A stretch of DNA of 64,000 nt from Paracoccus marinus (lineage in GTDB: Bacteria > Pseudomonadota > Alphaproteobacteria > Rhodobacterales > Rhodobacteraceae). The translations under genes and the position numbers were made by a program. The stretch lies in the NCBI RefSeq assembly GCF_007018965.1, contig NZ_VJYZ01000023.1, forward strand, positions 62,001 through 126,000, given 5' to 3'. This document shows, in pieces, positions 55,013 through 63,237 of the stretch; the stretch's first letter is position 1; each line of letters opens with the position of its first letter. The notes below the pieces were generated by a model that was given only the letters and a program-made list of their open reading frames with translations, did not search any database and was not told the origin of the DNA.

Positions 55013-55330
55013 GGTGCTTATGCGATTGCCTTGGACCTGTCGCACACTGCGTTTACAGGTCCGTTTACAGCACTGTTCAGGCTCTGCCCTTTCCGAATGG
55101 GGGCAGCTTGACCAAAGTTGCGTCAATTCTTCGGGCGAGACGCGGTCGTACTGCCCGATGATTGCCGCGGCGTACCGCGCGGACCAGCCCATGTGCGAGG
55201 CAGTCTTGGCAAGGCTAAGCCCGGCGCTGAGAAGGCGTGTCGTCGAGGTGCCCCGGGAGTCCTGCAGCCGCAGCGAATGGCCCATCGCTTCTTCGGTGAG
55301 ACCAGCCATGTCCCTGTTATAGCGCAGCAC
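55013..55330 (-). pseudogene. Remnant of a site-specific (tyrosine) integrase, C-terminal piece
   Basis: The minus strand reads RLQDSRGTSTTRLLSAGLSL then MGWSARYAAAIIGQY, matching the HDLRGTAATRLYLAGL...MGW...I..Y block of phage/island integrases of Rhodobacterales. The family histidine is Gln here; the catalytic Arg is present. The frame has a stop upstream and reads on through the tRNA with no stop of its own, so both ends are lost. It is therefore a decayed gene, not an active enzyme. The tRNA-Cys next to it is the likely attachment site. No matching attachment repeat is seen within the next 1.2 kb. Confidence 0.6.
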
Positions 55331-56177
55331 TCGTCCGCATGCGCGCCGTCAGTCGGCCCCCGTCCGGTTTGACCAGGGTCATCAGGCGATCAGAAGGAGT
55401 GGCATCGACAACAGCAGCCAACTAGGGGTGATCAGTCTGTTCGCCACGCACTGGCGCTTGTCCGTGCGGCTTCGTATCCGGCGACGGTCGGGCGTTGTCT
55501 CGATCTGTCCGCGTGAAAGCTTCACCCTGTCAAGCTCCGTTGGGAGAAGTGCACTGCGAGCACAATCATCAAGTCGAGCGGCGGGTTGGGCAGGAGTTAT
55601 CAACTCCAGGGTAAGGATTGGCGATCGAACCCCTGCGCATCCACGGAGAGCAGCTACAGGGCAACGGCCGGCAGCGCTGCGATGGGCGGAGGTTTTCGCG
55701 TCGCCGGCCTTTGCTCTACGTCGATGTCCGTCTGCGCCGATGTAGGTGATTGTCTGGTGCGCAGAGGCTGATGTTCTAGCGCGACGTATGCACCTGGTGG
55801 AGCGGATTGACGAACAGCGGCGTGTTGCGCCGGACCTGCCATCCCGCCCCCAACCGGTCCGCCGGCTGGTAAGGAAGGCCTGGGCAGCTGATGACGATGC
55901 AACGGCGTGAAAGGGCGGAGAGCCGACGGTCGGCGGCGCAGCAAGGCAGCTGCAGCAAGGGGTAACGCTGTCATTCATCTGCAGCGCAGCACCTTTGGCA
56001 CGCTGATGGATCCGCGGGGCCGAACGCCGCCTCCAGGTAATTCGCATCACGTGCTCTTCGAAGTTCAGGATCAGACGCTCGGTTGGTTGGAGATGCTTTT
56101 AGGCCGAGCGAAAATGGCAGAGGCGTCGCCTCGGGTGCATGCCAGACGTCCCGGCTCCGCCCATTCTACGCTCCGCA
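55331..56177. other. Decayed, lower-GC DNA after the integrase remnant
   Basis: 847 bases between the remnant and the prpB stop. GC is visibly lower than in the neighbours, with stops in every frame and only short frames, the longest clear one being about 41 codons at 55787. I recognise no protein. It looks like leftover foreign DNA next to a tRNA site. Confidence 0.5.
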
Positions 56178-57092
56178 TCACCTGTTCCAATCCGGCACGA
56201 CCGATTGCGCGATCGAGCTGTCGAGCGCCTCGAAGTCGTTCAGCCCGATCAGGTCGTAAAGCTCGGCGCGGGTCTGCATCTCGGGCAGCATTGCCGTGGT
56301 CTGCCCCTCGCGGGCGAGCGTGGCGTAAAGCCGCTCCTGCGCCTTGTTGGCGACGCGCAGCGACGAGACCGGCCAGATCACCATGTCATAGCCAAGCTCT
56401 TGGAACGCCTCGGCCGTAAGGGACGGGGTGCGGCCGAACTCGGTCATGTTGGCCAGAAGTCTGACGCCGGGCAGCCGCTCGCGGACCTCGCGGAACATCT
56501 CGACCGAGGTCAGAGCCTCGGGGAAGATCGCATCGGCGCCCGCCTCGACGTAAAGCTTCGCGCGGGCGACGGCGCCCTCGATCCCCTCGCTGGCTGCCGC
56601 GTCGGTGCGGGCGATCACGACGAGATGGCGGCGGGCGCGGGCGGCGGCCGCCACCTTGGCGGCCATGTCGGCGGCACTCGCCAGCTTCTTGTCGTTCAGA
56701 TGCCCGCATTTCTTCGGCAGAAGCTGGTCCTCCAGGTGCACGGCGCCTGCGCCCGCATCCTCGAACACGCGGACCATGTGCATGACGTTCAGCGCCTCGC
56801 CATAGCCGGTGTCGCCATCGACCAGCAGCGGCAGGCCGCAGGCTCGGGTGATCTGGCGGATGAAGAAGGCGACCTCGTCCACGGTGATGATGCCGAGGTC
56901 CGGCAGCCCCATCGAAGCGGTCATCGCCGCGCCCGACAGATACAGCGCCTCGAACCCGGCGCGCCTGGCCTGCAGCGCGGCCATGCCGTTGTGGGCGCCC
57001 GGCAGGCGCAGGATGCCGGGGCGGTCCAGCGCCTCGCGGAAGCGCTGGCCGGCAGGAGTGGCGGGAAGGTCGTCCGAGATCAGATAGGGCAT
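56178..57092 (-). CDS. prpB: 2-Methylisocitrate lyase
   Basis: 304 residues from ATG 57092. PEP mutase/isocitrate lyase fold with LYLSGAAMTASMGLPD, VDGDTGYG and the catalytic KKCGH in LLPKKCGHLNDKK, then ARTDA and NMTEFGRTP, as in PrpB. It cleaves 2-methylisocitrate to pyruvate and succinate, the last step of the methylcitrate cycle for propionyl-CoA. It is last in the minus-strand operon. Confidence 0.95.
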   Translation of the reverse strand: MPYLISDDLPATPAGQRFREALDRPGILRLPGAHNGMAALQARRAGFEALYLSGAAMTASMGLPDLGIITVDEVAFFIRQITRACGLPLLVDGDTGYGEALNVMHMVRVFEDAGAGAVHLEDQLLPKKCGHLNDKKLASAADMAAKVAAAARARRHLVVIARTDAAASEGIEGAVARAKLYVEAGADAIFPEALTSVEMFREVRERLPGVRLLANMTEFGRTPSLTAEAFQELGYDMVIWPVSSLRVANKAQERLYATLAREGQTTAMLPEMQTRAELYDLIGLNDFEALDSSIAQSVVPDWNR

Positions 57093-57096
57093 GGCG

Positions 57097-58278
57097 TCAC
57101 TTTGCTGCGGTCTGAGGGGCGGCGGACGGCAGCAGGCCCCGCCGGTCCAGAGGCTGAAAGGCCCGGTTGTCGGGCCCGATGTAGTTGGCCGAGGGGCGGA
57201 TGATCCTGTTGTCCTGGCGCTGCTCGATGACATGGGCGCCCCAACCCGAGGTCCGGGCGATCACGAAGATGGGCGTGAACATCGCGGTGGGCACGCCGAG
57301 CAGGTGATAGGAGACCGCCGAATACCAGTCGAGGTTCGGGAACATGCGCTTGGTTTCGGCCATCACGTCCTCGATCCGCTCGGCGATGTCGAACATCCTG
57401 CTTGATCCCGCCGCCGCGGAAAGCTGCCGGGCGACGCGCTTGATGACGGCGTTGCGCGGGTCCGAGATGGTATAGACCGGATGGCCGAAGCCGATCACGA
57501 CCTCTTTCGCCTCGACGCGGGCGCGGATGTCGGCCTCGGCCTCGTCCGGGTCGGCGTAGCGCTTCTGGATCTCGAATGCGACCTCGTTGGCGCCGCCGTG
57601 CTTGGGCCCCCGCAGCGCCCCGATCGCGCCTGCGACGGCCGAATAGACGTCCGAGCCGGTGCCCGCGATGGTGCGGGCGGTGAAGGTCGAGGCGTTGAAC
57701 TCGTGCTCGGCGTAAAGGTTGAGGGTGGTGTGCATGGCGCGCACCTCGGCTTCGCTTGCAGGCTTTCCGTGCAGAAGGTGCAGGAAGTGACCCGCTACCG
57801 TGTCGTCCGGGGTTTCGACGTCGATCCGGCGACCGTTCTGGGCGAAGTGGTGCCAGTAGAGCAGCATCGAGCCCTGCGACGCGATCAGCCGGTCGATGAT
57901 GTCGCGGGCACCGGGGATGTTGTGGTCGGCCACCTCGGGCAGGACGCAGCCGAGCGCGCTGACGCCCGAGCGCAGCACATCCATGGGATGCGCCGCGGCG
58001 GGGATCGCCTCGAGCGTATCGCGCACGGCTTTCGGAAGGCCCCGCAGGACCTTCAGCCTTTCCTTGTAGGCCCGCAGCTCGGGGGCCGTGGGCAGGCTGC
58101 CATGGACCAGCAGATGCGCCACCTCCTCGAACTCGCAGGCCGCCGCGAGATCGAGGATGTCGAAGCCGCGGTAATGCAGGTCGTTGCCCGACTGGCCCAC
58201 GCTGCAAAGCGCGGTATTGCCGGCCACCACCCCGGACAGGGCGACGGATTTCTTGGGCCTGGTGATGATTCCGCTCAT
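57097..58278 (-). CDS. prpC: 2-Methylcitrate synthase
   Basis: 393 residues of the citrate synthase fold: GLRGFD-like [28 protein letters not shown] and GFGHPVY with the catalytic His residues, and the PrpC-type length (shorter than GltA, no N-terminal extension). It condenses propionyl-CoA with oxaloacetate. ATG overlaps the prpD stop, so translation is coupled. prpB follows after four bases. Confidence 0.95.
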   Translation of the reverse strand: MSGIITRPKKSVALSGVVAGNTALCSVGQSGNDLHYRGFDILDLAAACEFEEVAHLLVHGSLPTAPELRAYKERLKVLRGLPKAVRDTLEAIPAAAHPMDVLRSGVSALGCVLPEVADHNIPGARDIIDRLIASQGSMLLYWHHFAQNGRRIDVETPDDTVAGHFLHLLHGKPASEAEVRAMHTTLNLYAEHEFNASTFTARTIAGTGSDVYSAVAGAIGALRGPKHGGANEVAFEIQKRYADPDEAEADIRARVEAKEVVIGFGHPVYTISDPRNAVIKRVARQLSAAAGSSRMFDIAERIEDVMAETKRMFPNLDWYSAVSYHLLGVPTAMFTPIFVIARTSGWGAHVIEQRQDNRIIRPSANYIGPDNRAFQPLDRRGLLPSAAPQTAAK

Positions 58279-59789
58279 TTGTTTCCCCAGTCGAAGATGC
58301 CCCCCGGACGCCGGGCGCCCAGCTTGCCCGGATCCACCGTGAAGTTCAGGGCCGCAAGATCGCCGGCGCCGAGGTCGGCAAGCGCCTCGGCAGCCTGCAG
58401 GAAGCGCTGCTGCTCGGCGGGGCCGACAATGCCGTCAGACAGGGTCAGGAACTTTGCGACATAGTTCTCGCGCGCGAAGGGGCGGGCGCCGTCGGGATGC
58501 GCGTCGGCCAGCGCAAGCTGGTCCTCGACGACCCTGCCGTTCCGAAGCGTGACTACCACGCGGCCGCCGAACGCCTTTTCCCTGGGATCGCGCGCGTGAT
58601 AGCGGCGCGTCCACTCGGGATCCTCGACGGTCGTGATCTTGTGCCACAGCGCCACGGTTTCCGGCCGGCCGGCACGTTCGGGCGCATAGGATTTCTCGTG
58701 ATGCCAGCCGCCGTCCTCCAGCGCCACGGCGAAGATGTAGGTGATCGAATGGTCCAGCGTTTCGCGGCTGGCCTTGGGGTCCATCTTCTGCGGATCGTTG
58801 GCACCCGTGCCGATCACGTTGTGGGTGTGATGGCTGGTGTGGATGACGATGCTTTCGACCTGCGACAGGTCGCCGACCTGCGGACCCATCCTGCGGGCAA
58901 GGTCGATCAGCGCCTGGCTCTGGTATTCCGCCGAATGTTCCTTGGTGTAGGTGTCGAGGATCGCGCGCTTGGCCTCGCCCTTGCCGGGCAGCGGCACGTG
59001 ATAACGGGCGTCCGGCCCTGACAGCAGCCAGGCGATGAAGCCATCCTCGCCCTCCCAGGCCGGGCTGGGCGCGCCCTCGCCGCGCATCACCCGGTCCACC
59101 GCCTCGATGGCCATCTTGCCGGCGAAGGCGGGGGCGAACGCCTTCCAGGACGAGATCTCGCCCTTGCGGCTCTGGCGGGTGGTGGTGGTGACGTGCAGCG
59201 CCTGCTGGACGGCCTGATAGATCACCTCGGCGGGCAGGTTCAGCAAGGTGCCGATCCCCGCCGCGGCCGACGGGCCGAGATGGGCGATATGGTCGATCTT
59301 GTGCTCGTGCAGGCAGATGGCGCGGACCAAGTTCACCTGGATCTCGTAGCCCGTCGCCAGGCCGCGGATGAGATCGGCGCCGGATCTGCCGGTATGCTGC
59401 GCCACCGCCAGGATCGGCGGGATGTTGTCGCCGGGGTGGGAATAGTCGGCAGCCAGGAACGTGTCGTGGAAGTCGAGTTCGCGCACCGCCGTGCCGTTGG
59501 CCCATGCCGCCCATTCCGGGCTGACCCGTTCGGCATCAAGGCCGAACACTGTCGCGCCTGGCTTCGCCGGATGGCAAAGCGCCTGCGCGCGGGCGGAGGC
59601 GACGGGGCGCCGCGCGACCGATGCCGCGGCCACGGCGGCGTTGTCGATGACGCGGTTGATGATCATGCCGGTCACGTCGGCATCCACCGGCACCGGATCG
59701 GCCGCCACCTCGGCGATCTTCCATGCGAGCTGGTCTTCGCGGGGCAGGTGTTCCGCGGACCTGTAGGTCCGCACGTCATGCGTGATCAT
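58275..59789 (-). CDS. prpD: 2-Methylcitrate dehydratase
   Basis: 504 residues of the MmgE/PrpD family. [11 protein letters not shown] at the start, then [32 protein letters not shown], and NRKVVVTL-type [28 protein letters not shown]; a large C-terminal domain is kept. It removes water from 2-methylcitrate without a cluster. It is flanked by overlapping starts with the thioesterase gene upstream and prpC downstream. Confidence 0.94.
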   Translation of the reverse strand: MITHDVRTYRSAEHLPREDQLAWKIAEVAADPVPVDADVTGMIINRVIDNAAVAAASVARRPVASARAQALCHPAKPGATVFGLDAERVSPEWAAWANGTAVRELDFHDTFLAADYSHPGDNIPPILAVAQHTGRSGADLIRGLATGYEIQVNLVRAICLHEHKIDHIAHLGPSAAAGIGTLLNLPAEVIYQAVQQALHVTTTTRQSRKGEISSWKAFAPAFAGKMAIEAVDRVMRGEGAPSPAWEGEDGFIAWLLSGPDARYHVPLPGKGEAKRAILDTYTKEHSAEYQSQALIDLARRMGPQVGDLSQVESIVIHTSHHTHNVIGTGANDPQKMDPKASRETLDHSITYIFAVALEDGGWHHEKSYAPERAGRPETVALWHKITTVEDPEWTRRYHARDPREKAFGGRVVVTLRNGRVVEDQLALADAHPDGARPFARENYVAKFLTLSDGIVGPAEQQRFLQAAEALADLGAGDLAALNFTVDPGKLGARRPGGIFDWGNK

Positions 59790-60193
59790 GTTTCTTCCTT
59801 CTGGTTAAGCTTCGTCGAGGCAGACGGGCCGAGCGGCCGGGGACGGCCCTCCGCGTCCACCGCCACCATCTCGAACCGTCCCGAAAGCGCGGGCCGGCCG
59901 GGGGCGATCCCCGCCGCGCCGGCCGTGCCCTCGACCTCGACGGTCATCGAACTCCGTCCGGTGCGGGTGACGCGGGCCACAAGCTCCAGCATCTCGCCCA
60001 CGCGGATCGGGTCGGCGAAATCCGCGCGCTCGGACCGCGCCATCACCACCGAGGTCCCGGCATGCCTTCTGGCGGCGACAAACGCCGCCTTGGCCATCAG
60101 CGCCAGCGCGTTGCCGCCGAACAGGGTCCCGTAATGGTTCGCCTGTTCGGGAAAGATTATCTCGATCAGGCGGGTCTCGGCGGGAATGGACAT
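59786..60193 (-). CDS. Hotdog-fold acyl-CoA thioesterase heading the prp operon
   Basis: 135 residues from ATG 60193. [31 protein letters not shown] is the acyl-CoA thioester hydrolase (YciA/BACH-like) core, with [18 protein letters not shown] after it. It is the first gene of the methylcitrate operon and overlaps prpD by ATGA, which suggests that it hydrolyses propionyl-CoA or a related short acyl-CoA to release CoA when the cycle is overloaded; this role is inference. Confidence 0.9.
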   Translation of the reverse strand: MSIPAETRLIEIIFPEQANHYGTLFGGNALALMAKAAFVAARRHAGTSVVMARSERADFADPIRVGEMLELVARVTRTGRSSMTVEVEGTAGAAGIAPGRPALSGRFEMVAVDAEGRPRPLGPSASTKLNQKEET

Positions 60194-60312
60194 TGCAGCT
60201 TGCCTTCGCAGGATTGGCACGCTCTGCTTTTCACATCACGCCGGACCGGATAAATGACTGAAAAGGCGTAGGTCTGCAAAGGATCGGCTTGCGAATTGCG
60301 AAGGCTGCGAAG
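60194..60312. promoter_or_regulatory. Divergent control region of the prp operon and its regulator
   Basis: 119 bases. Contains TCTGCAAAGGATC (60271-60283), then a direct repeat TTGCGAATTGCGAA (60289-60302). TTTGC/GCAAA motifs are typical of operators of ScfR/RamB/PccR-type regulators, so these are candidate sites. A TTG start at 60289 for the regulator is less likely than ATG 60313. Confidence 0.4.
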
Positions 60313-61692
60313 ATGAGCAAGACATTCATGGGCGTCCGCCTGCGTCGCCTCCGCGAGGAGCGGGGGATGACCCAGGCGGCGCTCGCCCGCGCGCTGGAGA
60401 TCAGCCCGAGCTATCTCAACCAGATCGAGCAGAACGCCCGGCCGCTGACCGTGCCCGTGCTGCTCAGGCTGAACGCGGTTTTCGGGCTGGACGTGCAGCT
60501 CTTTTCGGACGCGGACGAGGCGCGCCTGATCACCGACCTGCGCGCGGCGCTGGCCGACCAGGGAACCGACGTCGCTCTGGCCGAGGTGCGGGAGCTGGCC
60601 TCGAACATGCCCGCGATCGCTCGAAGCATCGTCGCCATGCAGCGCCGCCTGCGCGATACCGCCGAACGCGCCGACCTGCTGGCCGGGCGGATCGAATCGC
60701 CCGGCACCACCCCCGCCGCATTCGAGGCCGTCCGCGACTGGTTCTATGAACGGCGCAACCACGTGGCCGAACTGGACCTTGCGGCCGAGGCGATCGGCGA
60801 TGCGCTGCCGCCCGGCCGCATGGCCCCGGGGCTGATCGACCGGCTGGCCGGCCGCCACGGCATCCGCATCGCGCAGGGCGCGGGCGAGGCGCTGCGCCGC
60901 TTCGATGCCGAAGCGCGCATCCTGCATCTGGCCGCGCATCTCGACCCCGGCCAGACCGCCTTCCAGATCGCCACGCACCTCGCCTTCCTGGAACAGGGCG
61001 ACGTGATCGCCCGGCTGTCGGACGACCCCGCGCTGTCGAGCGATGCCCGGACCCTATTGCGGATCGGGCTGGCCAACTATTTCGCGGGCGCGCTGATCCT
61101 GCCCTATCAGGCATTCCTGCAGACGGCCGAGGCGGCGCGCTATGACATCGACCTGATCGCCCGCCGCTTCGGCGTCGGATTCGAGACGACCTGCCACCGC
61201 CTGTCCACCCTGCAGCGTCCCGAGGCGCGGGGGGTGCCGTTCTTCTTCGTCCGGGTCGACCGGGCGGGCAACATCTCCAAGCGCCAGTCGGCCACCGACT
61301 TTCATTTCAGCCGCATCGGCGGTTCGTGCCCGCTGTGGAACGTCTACGCGGCATTCGCCCGCCCCGGCGAGATCCTGCGGCAGGTGGCCCAGATGCCCGA
61401 CGGCCGCAGCTACCTGTGGATCGCGCGGATGGTGCAAAGCGGACAAGGCGGCTTCGGCGCGCCGGTCAAGACCTTCGCCGTGGCGCTCGGCTGCGACCTC
61501 GCCCATGCCGACCGCCTGGTCTATGCCCGGGGGCTGGACCTTGGAAATCCTGGAACGGCCATTCCCATTGGTCCTGGCTGCAAGGTCTGCGAACGGCGCG
61601 CCTGCCCCCAGCGCGCCTTTCCGATGGTCGGCCGGCCGCTGGCCGCCAGTCCCGGCGAGGCGCGCTTCGCCCCCTATTCCGGCGCGGGCTGA
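60313..61692 (+). CDS. Short-chain fatty acyl transcriptional regulator (PccR/PrpR/ScfR type)
   Basis: 459 residues from ATG 60313. HTH_XRE (about 10-60: RLRRLREERGMTQAALARAL, SYLNQIEQNARP), then a DUF955/IrrE-like and DUF2083 body (GVPFFFVRVDRAGNISKRQSA) and a C-terminal cysteine group GCKVCERRACPQRAFP. This layout is that of PccR of Rhodobacter, RamB and PrpR, which sense short acyl-CoA and control propionate use. In mycobacterial PrpR these cysteines bind an iron-sulfur cluster, so the same may hold here. Divergent from the prp operon, its obvious target. Confidence 0.92.
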   Translation: MSKTFMGVRLRRLREERGMTQAALARALEISPSYLNQIEQNARPLTVPVLLRLNAVFGLDVQLFSDADEARLITDLRAALADQGTDVALAEVRELASNMPAIARSIVAMQRRLRDTAERADLLAGRIESPGTTPAAFEAVRDWFYERRNHVAELDLAAEAIGDALPPGRMAPGLIDRLAGRHGIRIAQGAGEALRRFDAEARILHLAAHLDPGQTAFQIATHLAFLEQGDVIARLSDDPALSSDARTLLRIGLANYFAGALILPYQAFLQTAEAARYDIDLIARRFGVGFETTCHRLSTLQRPEARGVPFFFVRVDRAGNISKRQSATDFHFSRIGGSCPLWNVYAAFARPGEILRQVAQMPDGRSYLWIARMVQSGQGGFGAPVKTFAVALGCDLAHADRLVYARGLDLGNPGTAIPIGPGCKVCERRACPQRAFPMVGRPLAASPGEARFAPYSGAG

Positions 61693-61833
61693 ACGCCGTT
61701 CCCCGCGCCGGGTCCCCGAAACCCGACGCCGGCGAGCCTGCGCCGGAAAGAAAATCCGCCGCGGCCTCACGTCCCCGACCGGAATCGCCCCCGCACCCGC
61801 AGGCAGAGCGAGGCAAGGCGCCCCACGGCTGCC

Positions 61834-61867
61834 CGACAGATTGTCGATGCCTCATGATCTACATGAG
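61834..61867. promoter_or_regulatory. Two adjacent inverted repeats upstream of the mesX promoter
   Basis: CGACA-GAT-TGTCG (61834-61846) and CTCATG-ATCTA-CATGAG (61851-61867) lie 22 bases ahead of the -35 element. Both are perfect and look like protein-binding sites, or the first may belong to the regulator gene's end. Only sequence symmetry supports this. Confidence 0.4.
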
Positions 61868-61888
61868 AAATTCGACGCGTCGGTCACG

Positions 61889-61917
61889 TTGACATGCAGC
61901 CCCATCCGACCGAGTTT
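61889..61917 (+). promoter_or_regulatory. Promoter of the riboswitch-mesXD transcript
   Basis: TTGACA (61889-61894), 17 bases, GAGTTT (61912-61917). The start would fall close to 61925, at the 5' edge of the cobalamin aptamer, which supports it even though the -10 is weak. Confidence 0.5.
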
Positions 61918-61924
61918 GCCCGCA

Positions 61925-62100
61925 GATCAAGGTGCCGGGGGAAGCCCCGGGTAAAAGGGAATCCGGTCCGGCTCGGGCCAAATCCGGAACTGCCCCCGCA
62001 ACTGTAGGCGGAGAGCCTGTCCGACATGCCACTGGCGCAGCCCTGCGCCGGGAAGGCCGGGCAAGGCGCCAATCCGCAAGTCAGGAAACCTGCCCTGATC
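61925..62100 (+). ncRNA. Cobalamin (adenosylcobalamin) riboswitch
   Basis: All conserved parts are in order: AAAAGGGAATCCGG (61953-61966), CCCCCGCAACTGTAGGCGG (about 61994-62012), the B12-box core GCCACTG (62029-62035), GGGAAGGCC and the closing CAGGAAACCTGCC (62082-62094). A P1-like stem joins GATCA near 61925 with TGATC at 62096-62100. Bound B12 normally switches the following gene off. The 136-base expression platform (62101-62236) is GC-rich with a GGGCCG/CGGCCC hairpin near 62180-62200 and no T-run terminator, so control is probably at translation start. Confidence 0.95.
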
Positions 62101-62236
62101 GTTCACCTGTTCCGGCCGCGGAGGGCGCGTCGGGCGCGGTCCCATCCGCAAGGTGACATCGCCGCCCCAAGGCATCCGCCCCGGGGCCGTTTGTTTACCG
62201 GCCCGCCACGGCAGGCCGCCCGGAAGGCATGTCAGG

Positions 62237-63208
62237 ATGACGACGGAACTGACCTATACCATCAGGACGATCCCGTTCGACGAGGATTACCACCCCGCCG
62301 ACGGCACGCGCGCCACGACCAACTTCGCCAATCTCGCGCGGGGGCCGCGCCGGCAGGAAAACCTGCGCAACGCCTTTGCCATGATCGATCGCCGCTTCAA
62401 TGCGCTGGCCGACTGGGACAACCCCGACGCCGACCGCTACAAGGTCGAACTGGAGATCGTCACGGCGGAGATCGCCATCGGCACCACCGCCTTCCCGCTG
62501 ATCGAGATCCTAAAGCCGACCATCCTCGATGGCGAGACCGGGAAACGGATCCCCGGCATCGCGGGGAACAATTTCTCATCCTATGTGCGGGACTACGATT
62601 TCAGCATCCTTCTGCCGCAGCATAACGCGGGCCGGGACGAGTTCGCCTTGCCGCAGGATTTCGGCCGGCTGCACGGCAATCTGTTCCGGCGGTTCCTCGG
62701 CTCGTCCGCCTATCGCACGGCCTTCGCCAAGCCGCCGGTCATCTGCCTCAGCGTCTCAAGCAGCCGGACCTATCACCAGACCGCGAATTCGCATCCGGTC
62801 CTGGGGGTCGAGTACAGTCAGAACGCGCAATCCGCCACCGACCTGTATTTCGGCGAAATGGGGCTGCGGGCGCGCTACTTCATGCCCAGGGGCGCCGTGG
62901 CGCCGCTGGCTTTTTACGCCGGCGGCGACCTGCTGAACGATTACTCCAGCCTGGAACTGATCGGCACGATCGGCACGATGGAGACCTTTCAGCGGATCTA
63001 CCGGCCCGAGATCTACAACGCCAATGCCGCCGCCGGCCTTTGCTTCCGGCCCGGCCTGACGCATCAGGACTATTCCCTGACGCGGGTCGAGTACGATCGG
63101 GAGGAACGCAGCCGCCTGGCCGTCCAGCAGGGAAAGCTGGCCGAAGAAAAGCTCATCAAGCCTTACGGGCCGATCCTCGAAGTATGGTCCGCCAGCCACG
63201 CCGCCTGA
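62237..63208 (+). CDS. mesX: MesX: DUF1852 partner of the methionine synthase MesD
   Basis: 323 residues from ATG 62237. Recognised as DUF1852 by LTYTIRTIPFDEDYHPADG at the start, NFANLARGPRRQENLRNAF, SVSSSRTYHQTANSHP and GLTHQDYSLTRVEYD. DUF1852 (MesX) is found only with the short MetE-like MesD and is needed for its folate-independent, oxygen-dependent methionine synthesis. Its own reaction is not known. It lies between the riboswitch and mesD, with a 29-base gap to the latter, and both should be expressed when B12 is low. Confidence 0.9.
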   Translation: MTTELTYTIRTIPFDEDYHPADGTRATTNFANLARGPRRQENLRNAFAMIDRRFNALADWDNPDADRYKVELEIVTAEIAIGTTAFPLIEILKPTILDGETGKRIPGIAGNNFSSYVRDYDFSILLPQHNAGRDEFALPQDFGRLHGNLFRRFLGSSAYRTAFAKPPVICLSVSSSRTYHQTANSHPVLGVEYSQNAQSATDLYFGEMGLRARYFMPRGAVAPLAFYAGGDLLNDYSSLELIGTIGTMETFQRIYRPEIYNANAAAGLCFRPGLTHQDYSLTRVEYDREERSRLAVQQGKLAEEKLIKPYGPILEVWSASHAA

Positions 63209-63237
63209 TCCCCCTTTACGCGCCAAGGTTACATGTC

